From assembly GCF_008000935.1 (NCBI RefSeq), contig NZ_CP042831.1, forward strand, positions 2,046,001 to 2,110,000: a DNA stretch of 64,000 nt, written 5' to 3'. This DNA comes from Flavobacterium alkalisoli. Lineage in GTDB: Bacteria > Bacteroidota > Bacteroidia > Flavobacteriales > Flavobacteriaceae. How positions within the stretch are numbered: position 1 is the stretch's first letter; the number at the start of each line of letters is the position of its first letter. Below, piece after piece: positions 42,250-53,070 of this stretch. The notes under the pieces are model-generated. The model was not told the DNA's origin and made no database searches. It saw only the letters and a list, made by a program, of their open reading frames with translations. The translations under genes were made by a program, and so were the position numbers.

Positions 42250-44697
42250 TTAAAAGGTTATTTGAAGCGTTGTATAGAACGTTCTCGGGTCGGATGGTAT
42301 AATACCCGGCCCCGGATATCCTGTGGCTCTCCTTGTAAAATAATAGTTGTTTGTAAAGTTGTTTATCCCTGCTTCGAGTTTAAGCATTCTCCATTTGTAG
42401 GATGCAGAAATATCAGCAACGTAATAAGAAGGTATTTCTCCAAAAATACCGTAGGTGTTATCATCTTTCCCCGAAGTACTGTTTATAGCATCGGTAAATT
42501 GAGATGAGAGATAGGTTAGCTGTATGTTACAGGTAAAGTTTTTATATCCCAGTCCTGAGCCGGCTTTTAGGTTTACAAGCGGTACAAACTCTACACTGTT
42601 ACCTTCTATGTTTGGTACCTCCGATTTTAAGTATTCAGACCCTGTTATTGAGGTGTTGGTAAACATGTTCCACTTAAATTTACTTCCCTCAAAAAAAGTA
42701 TTTGTAATGTTCCAGTCCAATAGTGCTTCAAAACCGTAAGTTATTGCAGTCCCTACATTACTCCTGTAGCGTACATATTTTTGATCGATAATTGTAGGGT
42801 ATTCGGCAATTTTATCATTGTAATACAAACCAAATATACTGGCATCATAAGATAGTTTATCAGCCAATTTTCCTCTAACACCTATGTCGGAAGTATATCC
42901 TTTTTCATCGGTGATATCCGGATCAATCATCTGGCTTGGAGTTGCATTACGTATATCGTTAAAGGTAACCGACCTGTAGTTTTGAGCCAAATTACCATAG
43001 AACTCAATCATAGTATTAGGTTTGTAACTGGCGGCTAGTCCTAAAAGGATAAACTCCCTTTGCTTGGTAACGTTTTCCTGAGTTGTTTCATCTAAAATTA
43101 CATTACCAGCCAAATCAGTATTTATTACCCTGTAATATCCGTCTGCTTTTGTACGTATGTTTTCAATTCTAATTCCCGGTGTTATCGTGAATTTAGGCGA
43201 TAGCCTGAACATGTTTTCGGCAAAAAAGGCAACGTTAAGGTTAGGATACACATAATCGTTTTGATTCGCATAGTTAGGGAACTCATCAAAAGCATAGTTA
43301 AAGTCGGGATCACTACCCGAGCTTCCCGGTCCCTGCGAACCTGTATTTCTTGCCTGATAGTATTTTGCGCCAATAAGTAAAGCACTGCTATTTTCGTTTA
43401 TGTCATAAAGCTGTAAAAAACGGGCTTCTGCACCCCAGTTTACAAAATTTCCTTTAAGCAGGTCTCTTTCTGTTCCTTCAATATCGGGGTTTGCTACCCT
43501 GTTAACACGAAAACCTAATGCATTACGGCTGGCATCAAGACCAAAAAGCTGTAATGAAAACTGAGACTTGTCTGTAAAATGGTGATTAAGCCTTAATGCC
43601 AAAAGATTCCAGTTTACGTCAAACCAGTTTCGGTTTCTGTTGCTTTGAAACATATCCTGATAAAACATATAATCGGTAAGTCCGCCAGGTTGTTTTGCCA
43701 GATAATCAAACATGGTATAATCAAAGTGCAGTGATGTCTTCTTACTGAACTGGTAATTTAGGTTCGCAAAAAAGTTACGGCTGTTGAATTCAGAGTTTGG
43801 CCTGAAACCATCTCCCTGTTTGTAGTTGAAAAAGGTGTAGTAACTAAACTTGCCTACAGTGCCGCTTAGACTTGTAAAATCGGTTAAAAGATTATAGGAG
43901 CCCACAGTATTGCGGGTAACCACCTCAATTGGTTTTTCTGACGGTGACTGAAATTTAAAGTTAACCAATCCGCCAAACTGAGTACCATACTGTAAGGCTG
44001 CAGCACCTCGTATAACCTGAATTTCAGCCAATGCTTCGGTAGGAGGGGTATAATAGCTTTCAGGGTATCCTAAAACGTCGGCACTAATATCATATCCGTT
44101 TTGGCGTGTATTAAAGTTAGAGGTACGGTTAGGATTAAGTCCGCGTCCGCCAATGCTTAATTGTAAACCGCCGTCAGAATTCTCATTAATGGTTAATCCT
44201 GCTACCTGTGCATATATCTGCCTGGTGTTGTTTGTCGCTTTATTGGCAGTAATTTTTTGTAAGTCTATAACCTCTGTTTTTCTTCCTGCATAAATGGCTG
44301 TACCATCCACATCCTTCATTTTGGTAAGTGAATAGAACTTTTCCTGCTGTATAACCAGTTCGTTAAGGTTAATAACCTTTTGCAGGGTAATGGTAATATT
44401 TTCACCGGGACTAACAGTTTGTTCTAAAAGGCCATAATTGTCTCGATAAAATACCAGAGTTTGTGGGGTAGCTGCCTTAATTGTAAAAGCTCCGTTAGCA
44501 TCGGTGGTAAGTGATATATTGTTTGTTTTGTTGAATATTTCAACATAAGACAGGGTACCACCATCGTTAGAAACCACAGTGCCCGAAATGGTGTTTTGCG
44601 CGAAAGCAAAAACAGGAACTAACAACAGGAATAGGCTATAGCCCCCAAATAGTTTCGTTAAATGGTAAAATCCAGTCTTTGTGTTTAAATGATTCAT
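42250..44697 (-). CDS. TonB-dependent receptor (FecA-like) of a metal-uptake locus
   Basis: 815 residues: signal peptide (about 1-33), a carboxypeptidase-regulatory-like domain (about 35-115), plug (about 140-245, ALAEIQVIRGAAALQYG) and a barrel ending TTLQITF. Plug and barrel resemble ferric-citrate-type receptors, e.g. RNRNWFDVNWN and GYPGPGIIPSD. It is last in a minus-strand run after imelysin and HTTM genes. Its start overlaps the HTTM gene by 62 bp, but the signal peptide requires it. Ligand unknown; iron or another metal is inferred from the imelysin neighbours. Confidence 0.88.
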   Translation of the reverse strand: MNHLNTKTGFYHLTKLFGGYSLFLLLVPVFAFAQNTISGTVVSNDGGTLSYVEIFNKTNNISLTTDANGAFTIKAATPQTLVFYRDNYGLLEQTVSPGENITITLQKVINLNELVIQQEKFYSLTKMKDVDGTAIYAGRKTEVIDLQKITANKATNNTRQIYAQVAGLTINENSDGGLQLSIGGRGLNPNRTSNFNTRQNGYDISADVLGYPESYYTPPTEALAEIQVIRGAAALQYGTQFGGLVNFKFQSPSEKPIEVVTRNTVGSYNLLTDFTSLSGTVGKFSYYTFFNYKQGDGFRPNSEFNSRNFFANLNYQFSKKTSLHFDYTMFDYLAKQPGGLTDYMFYQDMFQSNRNRNWFDVNWNLLALRLNHHFTDKSQFSLQLFGLDASRNALGFRVNRVANPDIEGTERDLLKGNFVNWGAEARFLQLYDINENSSALLIGAKYYQARNTGSQGPGSSGSDPDFNYAFDEFPNYANQNDYVYPNLNVAFFAENMFRLSPKFTITPGIRIENIRTKADGYYRVINTDLAGNVILDETTQENVTKQREFILLGLAASYKPNTMIEFYGNLAQNYRSVTFNDIRNATPSQMIDPDITDEKGYTSDIGVRGKLADKLSYDASIFGLYYNDKIAEYPTIIDQKYVRYRSNVGTAITYGFEALLDWNITNTFFEGSKFKWNMFTNTSITGSEYLKSEVPNIEGNSVEFVPLVNLKAGSGLGYKNFTCNIQLTYLSSQFTDAINSTSGKDDNTYGIFGEIPSYYVADISASYKWRMLKLEAGINNFTNNYYFTRRATGYPGPGIIPSDPRTFYTTLQITF

Positions 44698-46003
44698 TTT
44701 TATCAGCTAAATTAATTTTGGGATCAATATACGGCCTGCTTAGCCTGCCGTTAAGTGCCACATAGCACTCGGTATATACTTTTGGGTTGTTCATACCCTT
44801 AGCTTCATAATAGTCATGTAAAAAATGGGCATATTCCAATATAAAATCAGGCTGAAAAGACATCTGCTTTTCCTGAAATCGGGTAAGGAACTCCTCATTG
44901 TTTACATGTATGCTTTTTCCGGTTTCTGAGTCGGTTACCACAAACTGCGCATAACCCGCTTTTTCCATGAGCATTACCCTCCATGAAAACCTGAACCCTT
45001 CTTCTGTCCAAAACAGTTCACCAGGGTATAATAAATACCTGAAAGGGAATACTAACTGAATAAAAAGAAAAACAGTAAGTACTGAAAGGCTTAGTTTGTA
45101 TAATCCTACTCTTCGTGGAATGTAATTTTTAGTTGATTCTACAGCCATTTTAGGTAACCTGAAAGCCTTAGTAATTATGGCGAGGCATTTTTTATGGAAG
45201 CTACTGCTAAAGAATATAAGCGATGAGGCTATCATAATATACGGGAACATACCTATAGGGAAAAGAAGTGATGTGAGCAGGTGGAATATAAGCACAAAAC
45301 CAAATCCTATAAGTCGGGTACGCTTGTTTATCAATAAGAAAACAATAAACAGGTCGTATAGGGCACCAAACCAGCTAAAGGCAAAATGTACCCAGTTTTT
45401 TAGCATTAGTGGGCCTATTAAAGGTAAATCGGCATGACCCGATAACCATATTTTTAAAGGCATGGCGTTTAACAGCCAGTCGGAATTTAGTTTTGCCAGC
45501 CCGGCATAAAAATATACGATGGCCAAAAGCAGTTTAAGTATATCAACCGTCCATCGCGGTATCTGGCTAAAATTGCGTTGTGGGTTTTTGTAAGCATCTA
45601 CAGAAAAATAAGCCGATGCCGGTAAAAAAATCATCACAAAGCTTACGATGGAAATAAAATAGTAATGATTAAGATATGTGGTTTTATCCATAAGCTCTAT
45701 GTATGTAAAGCTCAGGAAAAATGTTATGGCTGCAAACCTGTATTTATAGCCTATAGCCATGCATAATGCTGCAATGGCACAAATTATGAATAGGGCATAG
45801 GTGTAAGTGCCAAAAGGCTTAACCCAGCTAAAACCGTAGTATGTAAAGTGAAATTTTGGCTGAATATAAAATTTGTCTATCCAGCCGTATGATGCAAAAC
45901 GAACAAGTCCCATAAGCATCATAAAACCAAACACCAGCCTGTAGAAGGCCAGTGTTGCGGCATCAGTATATGAGTTTAAATATGACTTTATATGCGAAAT
46001 CAT
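44636..46003 (-). CDS. HTTM domain multi-pass membrane protein
   Basis: 455 residues. The N-terminal two thirds form the HTTM (horizontally transferred transmembrane) domain related to vitamin-K-dependent gamma-carboxylase, with several spans (ALFIICAIAALCMAIGY, ITFFLSFTYIELMDKT, LLLAIVYFYAGLAKLNSDWL). A soluble tail (RFSWRVMLMEKAGYAQF) follows. HTTM proteins recur beside imelysin and TonB genes in Bacteroidota, but their reaction there is not established. It lies 2 bp downstream of the imelysin gene. Confidence 0.83.
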   Translation of the reverse strand: MISHIKSYLNSYTDAATLAFYRLVFGFMMLMGLVRFASYGWIDKFYIQPKFHFTYYGFSWVKPFGTYTYALFIICAIAALCMAIGYKYRFAAITFFLSFTYIELMDKTTYLNHYYFISIVSFVMIFLPASAYFSVDAYKNPQRNFSQIPRWTVDILKLLLAIVYFYAGLAKLNSDWLLNAMPLKIWLSGHADLPLIGPLMLKNWVHFAFSWFGALYDLFIVFLLINKRTRLIGFGFVLIFHLLTSLLFPIGMFPYIMIASSLIFFSSSFHKKCLAIITKAFRLPKMAVESTKNYIPRRVGLYKLSLSVLTVFLFIQLVFPFRYLLYPGELFWTEEGFRFSWRVMLMEKAGYAQFVVTDSETGKSIHVNNEEFLTRFQEKQMSFQPDFILEYAHFLHDYYEAKGMNNPKVYTECYVALNGRLSRPYIDPKINLADKNESFKHKDWILPFNETIWGL

Positions 46004-46005
46004 TA

Positions 46006-47106
46006 TTAATCACCGTCACCATCTACATAATCAATAGTAATGTTAAGTGCCTGCATCATGTCCAGTTTAATGTAAATTACATTTTGCTGCATGGCATCAT
46101 AAGCATTAAGCATTTTATTATTATCTGTAGTAACCTGTTGTGAAAGGCTTTCGCTAAGCTGGTTGTTTGCAGTATAAATAGCAGCAAACTGATTGTTGAT
46201 GATAGTGCTTAGGTTTTCACCGTTTCTTACGGCATTAACACCGTCAAGAGCACTTTTTAAGCTTGGCCCGGTAGCAGTGCTGTTAAAAGCTTTACCGTTA
46301 AAAAAGTCCTGTTGTGCTTTAATACCTGCATTAAGCAGCATTTTTGATACATTATTTTTATAGTAAGCTTCTACTTTGTCAGCATAAGTAATTCCGTTTG
46401 AAAAGATACCTGCAGGGATACCTACTTTACCGCTTCTAACATCTTTTTCAAAGTTTCTCACAAAGTTGTTTGTTGTAACGTTTACAGAACTTGTAACCGA
46501 AGTTCCGTTGTTGTTTACAAAAGTATTTCTGTAAGTACCATTCCAGTCGTTAGTAACCTGTTCTGCAATGCTTTTTAGCTGTGCGGTAATAGCAGTAAGG
46601 TAATCTGCTGCTGCAGTATTACTGTAATAAGCAACTGTTTCTGCATCGTCGCCAAGACCGTTAATGAGGTAGTCTATGCCAGGGAAACCCTGTCTGCTAA
46701 ACTGTATTTGAGTGTCAAGGTTATAGCTTCCTGTAGTAATGTTGTTTTCAATTCCGGCAACATCAGTAGGGTAGGTGTTAGCGCTCTGTTTAAGATAAAG
46801 TATAGATGCTTTACCAAAATCATACATGGCAACATATTGATATGCTTCATAAGCACTTAGCCACGCAGTTCTTAGTTCGTTAAGCTTAGTTTCATCAGGA
46901 TTTTGAGTAAAATCTGTTGTTTTTGTGTAAAGCTCGCTTACTTTGTCATTATAATTTTGGTAAGCCGGTATGATTATATTATCGGCCCAGTTGGTAAGTA
47001 TGGCAGTACGGTCATAATTCTGACTGTTGTTAACTCCTTCATTATCATTAGATGAGCAGGCAAAGGCAACAACTGCCAAAATAACTATTGCAAATACTTT
47101 TTTCAT
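46006..47106 (-). CDS. Imelysin-family lipoprotein (GxPxxD variant)
   Basis: 366 residues with a lipoprotein signal (lipobox AFAC, cysteine near residue 17). A helical imelysin/IrpA-like fold spans about 25-355 (TEDxKLNELRTAWLSAYEAYQY region and ANNQLSESLSQQV). The hallmark GxHxxE metal motif is replaced by GFPGIDYL, typical of a sister subgroup that may have lost the metal site. It heads the minus-strand unit imelysin, HTTM, TonB receptor and is divergent from a second imelysin gene. Confidence 0.87.
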   Translation of the reverse strand: MKKVFAIVILAVVAFACSSNDNEGVNNSQNYDRTAILTNWADNIIIPAYQNYNDKVSELYTKTTDFTQNPDETKLNELRTAWLSAYEAYQYVAMYDFGKASILYLKQSANTYPTDVAGIENNITTGSYNLDTQIQFSRQGFPGIDYLINGLGDDAETVAYYSNTAAADYLTAITAQLKSIAEQVTNDWNGTYRNTFVNNNGTSVTSSVNVTTNNFVRNFEKDVRSGKVGIPAGIFSNGITYADKVEAYYKNNVSKMLLNAGIKAQQDFFNGKAFNSTATGPSLKSALDGVNAVRNGENLSTIINNQFAAIYTANNQLSESLSQQVTTDNNKMLNAYDAMQQNVIYIKLDMMQALNITIDYVDGDGD

Positions 47107-47295
47107 TCTTTAAAAATTTTTTGCAAAAGTATGAAACAGAACTTACTTATCTATAATTATTATAAATAATTTCTTCAACATCAAAAAAATCTTAAAATTT
47201 GCAAAGGTATTTTTTGGTTATACTCTATAAGTTTTTACATTTGCCTTGTTTTTAATAAATCTAAATAACATTAAATAAAACAAACCACATACATA
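47107..47295. promoter_or_regulatory. Divergent promoters of the two imelysin units
   Basis: Minus strand: an exact -7 box TACTTTTG (47131-47124), 17 bp before ATG 47106. Plus strand: TTG (47214-47216), 19 bp spacer, TACATTTG (47236-47243), the full Bacteroidota consensus. Between them an AT-rich stretch ATAATTATTATAAATAAT (47153-47170) resembles a Fur-type operator. Metal regulation is only suggested. Confidence 0.6.
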
Positions 47296-48483
47296 ATGAG
47301 AAAACTTACCATGGGATTATCGTTAGTTGCTGTTACCGGACTGGTAATGGTATCATGTAACAATGATGACGATCAAAGCACACCATCGTTTGCAGTTACT
47401 AAAGCTGAGGTTATAGATAACTACGCAAATATTGTTTACCAAAACTATAAAGATGCTTACGATGACGGAGTAGCTCTGGAAGAGGCAATTAATGCTTTTA
47501 CGACTAACCCTACTGATGCTAACTTTACAACTGCTAAACTTAGATGGAAAACTGCTAGGGAGAGTTATGGTACTACAGAGGCTTTTCGTTTTGCAAATGG
47601 TCCTATAGATGACGAAAATGGTCCGGAAGGTTTGCTTAACGCATGGCCGCTTGATGAAAATTATATTGATTATGTTGACAATAACGGTACTGTAATAGAC
47701 GGAGGTATTATTAATGCTACCGATACTTATCCTGAAATAACTAAAGATCTTTTAATCAGCCTTAACGAAGATGGTGGTGAGAAAAACATCAGTACAGGCT
47801 ACCATGCTATTGAGTTCCTTCTTTGGGGACAGGATTTAACAGCCCCTGCTGATATGATACCGGGACAAAGACCATATACTGACTTTGTTGACGGTGGTAC
47901 TGCTATTAACCAGGACAGAAGACGTGATTACTTAAACGTAGTTGCCGATTTACTTACAGATCACCTGTCTTACCTTGTAGACCAGTGGAAAGAAGGTGGT
48001 GCTTACAGAAACGTATTCCTTGCTTTATCGGAAGATACTGCACTACAAAACATGTATTTAGGGATAACTACTCTTGCAGCTGCTGAGCTTGCAGTAGAGC
48101 GTATGGACGTTGCTCTTGCAAACATGGATCAGGAAGATGAGCATTCTTGTTTTAGTGATAACACACACCGTGATATCTACTTAAACTTTAAAGGTGTGTA
48201 TAATGTTTACAAAGGTACTTACGGTAATATTACAGGAGCATCTCTTGAAGATCTTGTAGAACAGGCAGATGCCATGATTGCTGATGATACTGACGCTGCA
48301 TTTATATTAACAGAGAACAGTATTAACGCAATAGCAATACCATTTGATTATGCTATTATGGGTGGTGCTAACTCTGAAGAAGGTGCTAAAGTAAAAACGG
48401 CTGTGCTTGATTTACAAGAACAACTTGCGCCTAATTTACTTGCGGGTGCAGCTAAGCTTGGGATTAGCGTTACTATTGAGTGA
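47296..48483 (+). CDS. Imelysin-family lipoprotein (IrpA-like, GxHxxE motif)
   Basis: 395 residues. Lipobox VSC (cysteine near residue 21) is followed by a helical imelysin domain with the intact motif GYHAIEFLLWGQD near residue 170, plus the flanking RPYTDF region. Members of this class are surface or periplasmic lipoproteins linked to iron and other metal handling. It is the first gene of a plus-strand unit with the di-heme oxidoreductase. Confidence 0.92.
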   Translation: MRKLTMGLSLVAVTGLVMVSCNNDDDQSTPSFAVTKAEVIDNYANIVYQNYKDAYDDGVALEEAINAFTTNPTDANFTTAKLRWKTARESYGTTEAFRFANGPIDDENGPEGLLNAWPLDENYIDYVDNNGTVIDGGIINATDTYPEITKDLLISLNEDGGEKNISTGYHAIEFLLWGQDLTAPADMIPGQRPYTDFVDGGTAINQDRRRDYLNVVADLLTDHLSYLVDQWKEGGAYRNVFLALSEDTALQNMYLGITTLAAAELAVERMDVALANMDQEDEHSCFSDNTHRDIYLNFKGVYNVYKGTYGNITGASLEDLVEQADAMIADDTDAAFILTENSINAIAIPFDYAIMGGANSEEGAKVKTAVLDLQEQLAPNLLAGAAKLGISVTIE

Positions 48484-48557
48484 TTTTTCGCCAAATAAAA
48501 TAAGTTACAAAGTGTCTTCTTTTTTTAAAGAAGGCACTTTGCTGTTAAAATAAAGTA

Positions 48558-49955
48558 ATGAAAAAAATCATCTGTTCGCTTGCCTGCATAGCCCTGATTG
48601 TAACAGGGTGCAGTAAGAATGACGAAGATTATGTGAGCCTGGCTCCCGAAGAAGGAGAGCAGTATTCAGGAGGTGTTGCTACGGTAAACAACGCTACCGA
48701 AGAAGCTTTTGGTTTTGCCTATACAGGCTTAACATCTGATCAGGCAACCGATTTTGGAGTGGGTAACTCTTTTTTCAGGCAAACATGGGTTTCGGCTCCT
48801 TCGTCTACAACGGCACGCGATGGTTTAGGGCCTTTTTATAATGCCGTTGCGTGTGCAAGTTGTCACTTTAAGGATGGACGCGGCCGTCCGCCAATGTACG
48901 ATGGCGAACTGGGCAGGGGACTACTTATAAGGTTAAGCACTTCGGGTATAAATCCGCATGGTGGCTCAATGCCCGATCCGGTTTATGGAGGACAGCTTCA
49001 GGATAATGCAATTTTAGGGCCTACAATAAAAGGACAGATAGGTATTACTTACCAGATTATTACAGAAACTTTTGCAGACGGGACTACTGTAGAACTGCAA
49101 AAACCAATATATACCATAAACAATTTAGGCTATGGTCCGCTGGCTTCAGGTGTAATGTTCTCTCCGAGAATAGCGAACCAGATTATTGGTCTTGGACTTT
49201 TAGAGGCAGTACCGGAAGCGACTATTTTAGGATTTGCCGATGAATTTGATTCCGATGGAGACGGTATATCGGGAAGGCCAAATTATGTATATGATGTACT
49301 TAGCGATTCTCAAAAAATGGGACGCTTTGGATGGAAGGCCAATCAGCCTAATATAAAACAACAGGTTGCAGGAGCACTTAGCGGGGATATGGGGATTACC
49401 TCTTATATATTCCCTGACGAGAACTGCCCTCCGGGAGTAGATTGTAACAGTATTCCAAATGGGGGAAGTCCTGAAATTACAGATATAAGTTTCGATAGGA
49501 TGGTACTTTATTCAAGTGCATTAGCGGTACCTATCAGGAGAAATTATGATGATGAGGCAGTACTGAGAGGCAAACAGATTTTTGGAGACCTTAACTGTAT
49601 AGCCTGCCATAAGCCAAAAATGCAAACAGGCAGCAGCTATATCATTTCGGGTTATGCAAACCAGACTATTCGTCCTTATACCGATTTGCTTTTGCATGAT
49701 ATGGGGCCTGAACTGGCAGACAATGCGCCTGATTATTTAGCAACAGGAAGTGAATGGCGTACTCCGCCGTTATGGGGTATTGGCCTTGTGCAAACTGTAA
49801 ACGGGCATACAAACTTTATGCACGATGGCAGGGCACGCAATATTACTGAGGCTATATTATGGCATGGGGGTGAAGCCCAGGCTTCTAAAAATAAGTTCAA
49901 AGAATTATCGGCTTCCGAAAGGGAAGACCTTCTTAAGTTTTTAAATTCACTATAA
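48558..49955 (+). CDS. Di-heme oxidoreductase (DUF1111) lipoprotein
   Basis: 465 residues, lipobox VTGC (cysteine near residue 18). Two c-type heme motifs: CASCH near residue 100 (NAVACASCHFKDGRG) and CIACH near residue 350. The conserved HDGRARNITEAILWHGGEA block near the C-terminus is the DHOR/thiol-oxidoreductase signature. It is expected in the periplasm or at the outer membrane, passing electrons, probably to change the redox state of the metal captured by the imelysins. Located 74 bp after the imelysin gene. Confidence 0.9.
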   Translation: MKKIICSLACIALIVTGCSKNDEDYVSLAPEEGEQYSGGVATVNNATEEAFGFAYTGLTSDQATDFGVGNSFFRQTWVSAPSSTTARDGLGPFYNAVACASCHFKDGRGRPPMYDGELGRGLLIRLSTSGINPHGGSMPDPVYGGQLQDNAILGPTIKGQIGITYQIITETFADGTTVELQKPIYTINNLGYGPLASGVMFSPRIANQIIGLGLLEAVPEATILGFADEFDSDGDGISGRPNYVYDVLSDSQKMGRFGWKANQPNIKQQVAGALSGDMGITSYIFPDENCPPGVDCNSIPNGGSPEITDISFDRMVLYSSALAVPIRRNYDDEAVLRGKQIFGDLNCIACHKPKMQTGSSYIISGYANQTIRPYTDLLLHDMGPELADNAPDYLATGSEWRTPPLWGIGLVQTVNGHTNFMHDGRARNITEAILWHGGEAQASKNKFKELSASEREDLLKFLNSL

Positions 49956-49978
49956 GCCTTTAAAATAAATCTGACCTG

Positions 49979-50014
49979 AATCCGCATTGTGAAAGCAATG
50001 CGGATTTATTTTTT
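49979..50014 (+). terminator. Terminator after the di-heme oxidoreductase gene
   Basis: AATCCGCATTG/CAATGCGGATT (49979-49989 with 49996-50006) and a T-rich tract, overlapping the end of the convergent DMT-family gene. Confidence 0.85.
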
Positions 50015-50374
50015 AAAGGCAAAAAACACAGCCAGGATTAAAAATATAAAGGCTATTATATGATTAGGCCTGAAGTTTTCGGTTTTAAAGAACAGTATTG
50101 TAAAAGCAGCAAATACAATAAGGGTAATAACCTCCTGAATTACTTTTAGCTGAATTAAATTAAACGGTCCGCCGTTTTCCTTAAAACCAATTTTATTTGC
50201 CGGAACCTGAAAAACATATTCAAACAGGGCTATGCCCCAGCTTATTAATATTATAGCTGCAAGCCCCAGTTTATTAAACCATTTCCATTCAGAGAACTTT
50301 AAATGCCCATACCAGGCTAAAGTCATAAATGTGTTAGAAATAACAAGTAAAACGATGGTTAGAAAGCCTTTCAT
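50006..50374 (-). CDS. DMT-family (DUF486) small membrane protein
   Basis: 122 residues with four membrane spans (GFLTIVLLVISNTFMTLAW, LAAIILISWGIALFEY, VITLIVFAAFTILFF, IIAFIFLILAVFFAF). The internal FEYVFQVPANKIG is the DUF486 signature. Function unknown. It is monocistronic, convergent with the oxidoreductase and divergent from the copper operon. Confidence 0.87.
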   Translation of the reverse strand: MKGFLTIVLLVISNTFMTLAWYGHLKFSEWKWFNKLGLAAIILISWGIALFEYVFQVPANKIGFKENGGPFNLIQLKVIQEVITLIVFAAFTILFFKTENFRPNHIIAFIFLILAVFFAFKK

Positions 50375-50551
50375 AGGTACTGCTTTTAGTGAATTAAATA
50401 TACTAAATAATTTATCTCAATAAGTGAACGCCCAAAACTCAACAAACGTAAATTTTAAAGGATAAACCAAAAATAGTGTAACAGCTGTTCTTTTGTTAAG
50501 TAGTACCTTTATACTATTACTTAGGGTAATAATTTTTAAAGGTAAATAACT

Positions 50552-53068
50552 ATGAAACATACATATAGCATACAGGGGATGAGCTGTAACGGCTGCCGCA
50601 CTAAGGTTGAAAAAACATTAAACGAGATAGAGGGGATTGTGGCTACAGTTTCCCTTAACCCACCGGTAGCAGAAGTTACTATGAAAGAGCATATACCCAT
50701 AGAAAAACTTCAGGAAAAGCTTTCTCAGGCAGGCAGTAAATATATTATAAGTACTGAACCTCCTAAACAAGGAGAGCACACACATCATAATCACGAACAT
50801 CACAATCATAGCCACCATAACCATTCTCATAAAGTAGAAGGCGGTAAATACTATTGCCCTATGTTTTGTGAAGGAGATAAGACTTATGATAAACCCGGCA
50901 GTTGCCCGGTGTGTGGGATGAATTTGGAAAAAGCCCCCGACCTTACTCCAAAGAAAAAGCAATACACATGCCCTATGCACCCTGAGGTTATAAGAAATGA
51001 ACCGGGTGCATGCCCTATCTGTGGTATGGATCTGGTGCCGTTAGAGCCTCAGGAAGAGGAAGACGAGACCTACAAAATACTGGTTAAAAAGTTTAAGGTA
51101 GCTATGGTCTTCACTATTCCCATATTTGTTATTGCAATGGGAGAGATGATTCCGGGTAACCCTATCTCAAAATATGTATCGCATACCGTTTCAAACTGGA
51201 TTCAGTTTGCGCTTTCATTACCGGTTGTGTTTTATGCTGCCTGGATGTTTTTTGAAAGGGCGTGGGTTTCATTCAAAATATGGAAACTCAATATGTTTAG
51301 CCTTATAGGTGTTGGGGCTGCCGCAGCTTTCATTTTTAGTATAACAGGGCTGTTTTTTCCTTCCATATTTCCCGATCAGTTTAAGGGGCATGGAGGTAGC
51401 GTATATCTATATTTTGAAGCCGTGACAGTGATACTTACCCTGGTGCTGTTAGGGCAGTTACTGGAAGCAAGGGCACATACCCATACCAATACAGCCATAA
51501 AAGAATTGTTGAAACTTTCTCCTACCGAAGCTACTGTAGTGGTTGACGGGACTGAAAAAGTTATTGATATAAATGATATAAAAGCAGGTGATATTTTAAG
51601 GGTTAAGCCCGGAGAGAAAATACCTGTTGATGGTTCCATAAAAGAAGGAAGTAGCAGTGTAGACGAGTCTATGATTACCGGAGAACCTATACCTGTAACC
51701 AAAAATGAGGGTGATAAGGTAAGTTCAGGTACCATAAACGGATCAAGGTCATTTTTAATGACTGCCGAACGCGTAGGATCGGAGACCCTTCTTTCTCAAA
51801 TCATACACATGGTTAATGATGCCAGCCGTTCGCGTGCACCCATACAAAAACTGGCCGATAAGATATCAGGCTATTTTGTACCTATTGTAATAGCCATTGC
51901 CATTGTAACCTTTATTGTTTGGGCAATCTTCGGTTCACAACAGGCATACGTGTTTGCCTTTGCCAATGCTGTGGCTGTATTAATTATTGCGTGTCCCTGT
52001 GCTTTAGGGCTTGCAACGCCTATGTCGGTTATGGTTGGGGTAGGTAAAGGGGCACAAAGCGGCGTACTTATTAAAAATGCCGAAGCCCTTGAAAATATGG
52101 CTAAAGTAAATGTATTGATTACCGACAAGACAGGAACCCTTACAGAAGGAAAACCATCGGTAGATAAGGTTGTGTCTGTAGGGAATATGAGTGAGAAAGA
52201 ACTATCAGGAATAATAGCGTCGCTAAACCAACAGAGTGAACACCCATTAGCACAGGCTATTGTTAATCATGCCCATAAACTGGGTACAGAGTTGCATACT
52301 GTAAAAGATTTTGAAGCTGTTTCGGGTAAAGGGGTAACAGGTATAACTAACGATAAACGGGTAGCAATTGGTAACAAAAAGCTTTTAGAACAGCTTAAAA
52401 TTTCTCTAACGGATGAGGTGCTGCAACAGGCCACTAAAGAACAGGAAACAGGAAAAACAGTTTCTTACATAAGTATAGACGAAAAAGTAGAAGGCTTTGT
52501 AACTATTACCGATGCCATTAAGAAAACCAGTAAGAAAGCTATTGCTGCGCTTATGGAGAAGGGAATTGATGTAGTGATGCTTACAGGAGATAACAAAAGC
52601 ACAGCTAAGGCTGTGGCAGATGAGTTGGGAATCAAGCATTTTGTGGCAGAATGCCTTCCGGAGGACAAGCTTAATGAAATTAAGAAATTACAGGCTCAGG
52701 GTAAGATAGTGGCAATGGCGGGCGACGGTATTAATGATGCCCCGGCCCTTGCAAAAGCCGATGTAGGTATAGCAATGGGAACAGGAACTGATGTTGCTAT
52801 AGAAAGCGCACAGATAACCCTTGTAAAAGGCGACCTGCATGGTATTGTTAAAGCGAGTGAACTAAGCGAGGGTGTTATGCGTAATATTAAGCAAAACCTG
52901 TTCTTTGCCTTTGTTTATAATGCGTTAGGTATTCCGCTTGCGGCAGGTGTATTATATCCTTTCTTCGGTATACTGTTATCACCCATGATTGCGGCTTTGG
53001 CAATGAGTCTCAGTTCGGTATCAGTAATTGTAAATTCTCTAAGAATTAAGAATTTAAAACTGCACTAA
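50552..53068 (+). CDS. copA: Cu(I)-exporting P1B-type ATPase
   Basis: 838 residues: an N-terminal HMA domain (about 1-65, [13 protein letters not shown] with CxxC), a histidine-rich linker (about 73-92), two heavy-metal-binding YHS-like zinc/copper motifs ([26 protein letters not shown]), eight spans with the CPC signature [13 protein letters not shown], phosphorylation motif [10 protein letters not shown] and [14 protein letters not shown] hinge. [13 protein letters not shown] at the end matches Cu(I) specificity (P1B-1). It pumps Cu(I) out of the cytoplasm. The multicopper oxidase gene starts 2 bp later. Confidence 0.95.
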   Translation: MKHTYSIQGMSCNGCRTKVEKTLNEIEGIVATVSLNPPVAEVTMKEHIPIEKLQEKLSQAGSKYIISTEPPKQGEHTHHNHEHHNHSHHNHSHKVEGGKYYCPMFCEGDKTYDKPGSCPVCGMNLEKAPDLTPKKKQYTCPMHPEVIRNEPGACPICGMDLVPLEPQEEEDETYKILVKKFKVAMVFTIPIFVIAMGEMIPGNPISKYVSHTVSNWIQFALSLPVVFYAAWMFFERAWVSFKIWKLNMFSLIGVGAAAAFIFSITGLFFPSIFPDQFKGHGGSVYLYFEAVTVILTLVLLGQLLEARAHTHTNTAIKELLKLSPTEATVVVDGTEKVIDINDIKAGDILRVKPGEKIPVDGSIKEGSSSVDESMITGEPIPVTKNEGDKVSSGTINGSRSFLMTAERVGSETLLSQIIHMVNDASRSRAPIQKLADKISGYFVPIVIAIAIVTFIVWAIFGSQQAYVFAFANAVAVLIIACPCALGLATPMSVMVGVGKGAQSGVLIKNAEALENMAKVNVLITDKTGTLTEGKPSVDKVVSVGNMSEKELSGIIASLNQQSEHPLAQAIVNHAHKLGTELHTVKDFEAVSGKGVTGITNDKRVAIGNKKLLEQLKISLTDEVLQQATKEQETGKTVSYISIDEKVEGFVTITDAIKKTSKKAIAALMEKGIDVVMLTGDNKSTAKAVADELGIKHFVAECLPEDKLNEIKKLQAQGKIVAMAGDGINDAPALAKADVGIAMGTGTDVAIESAQITLVKGDLHGIVKASELSEGVMRNIKQNLFFAFVYNALGIPLAAGVLYPFFGILLSPMIAALAMSLSSVSVIVNSLRIKNLKLH

Positions 53069-53070
53069 TT

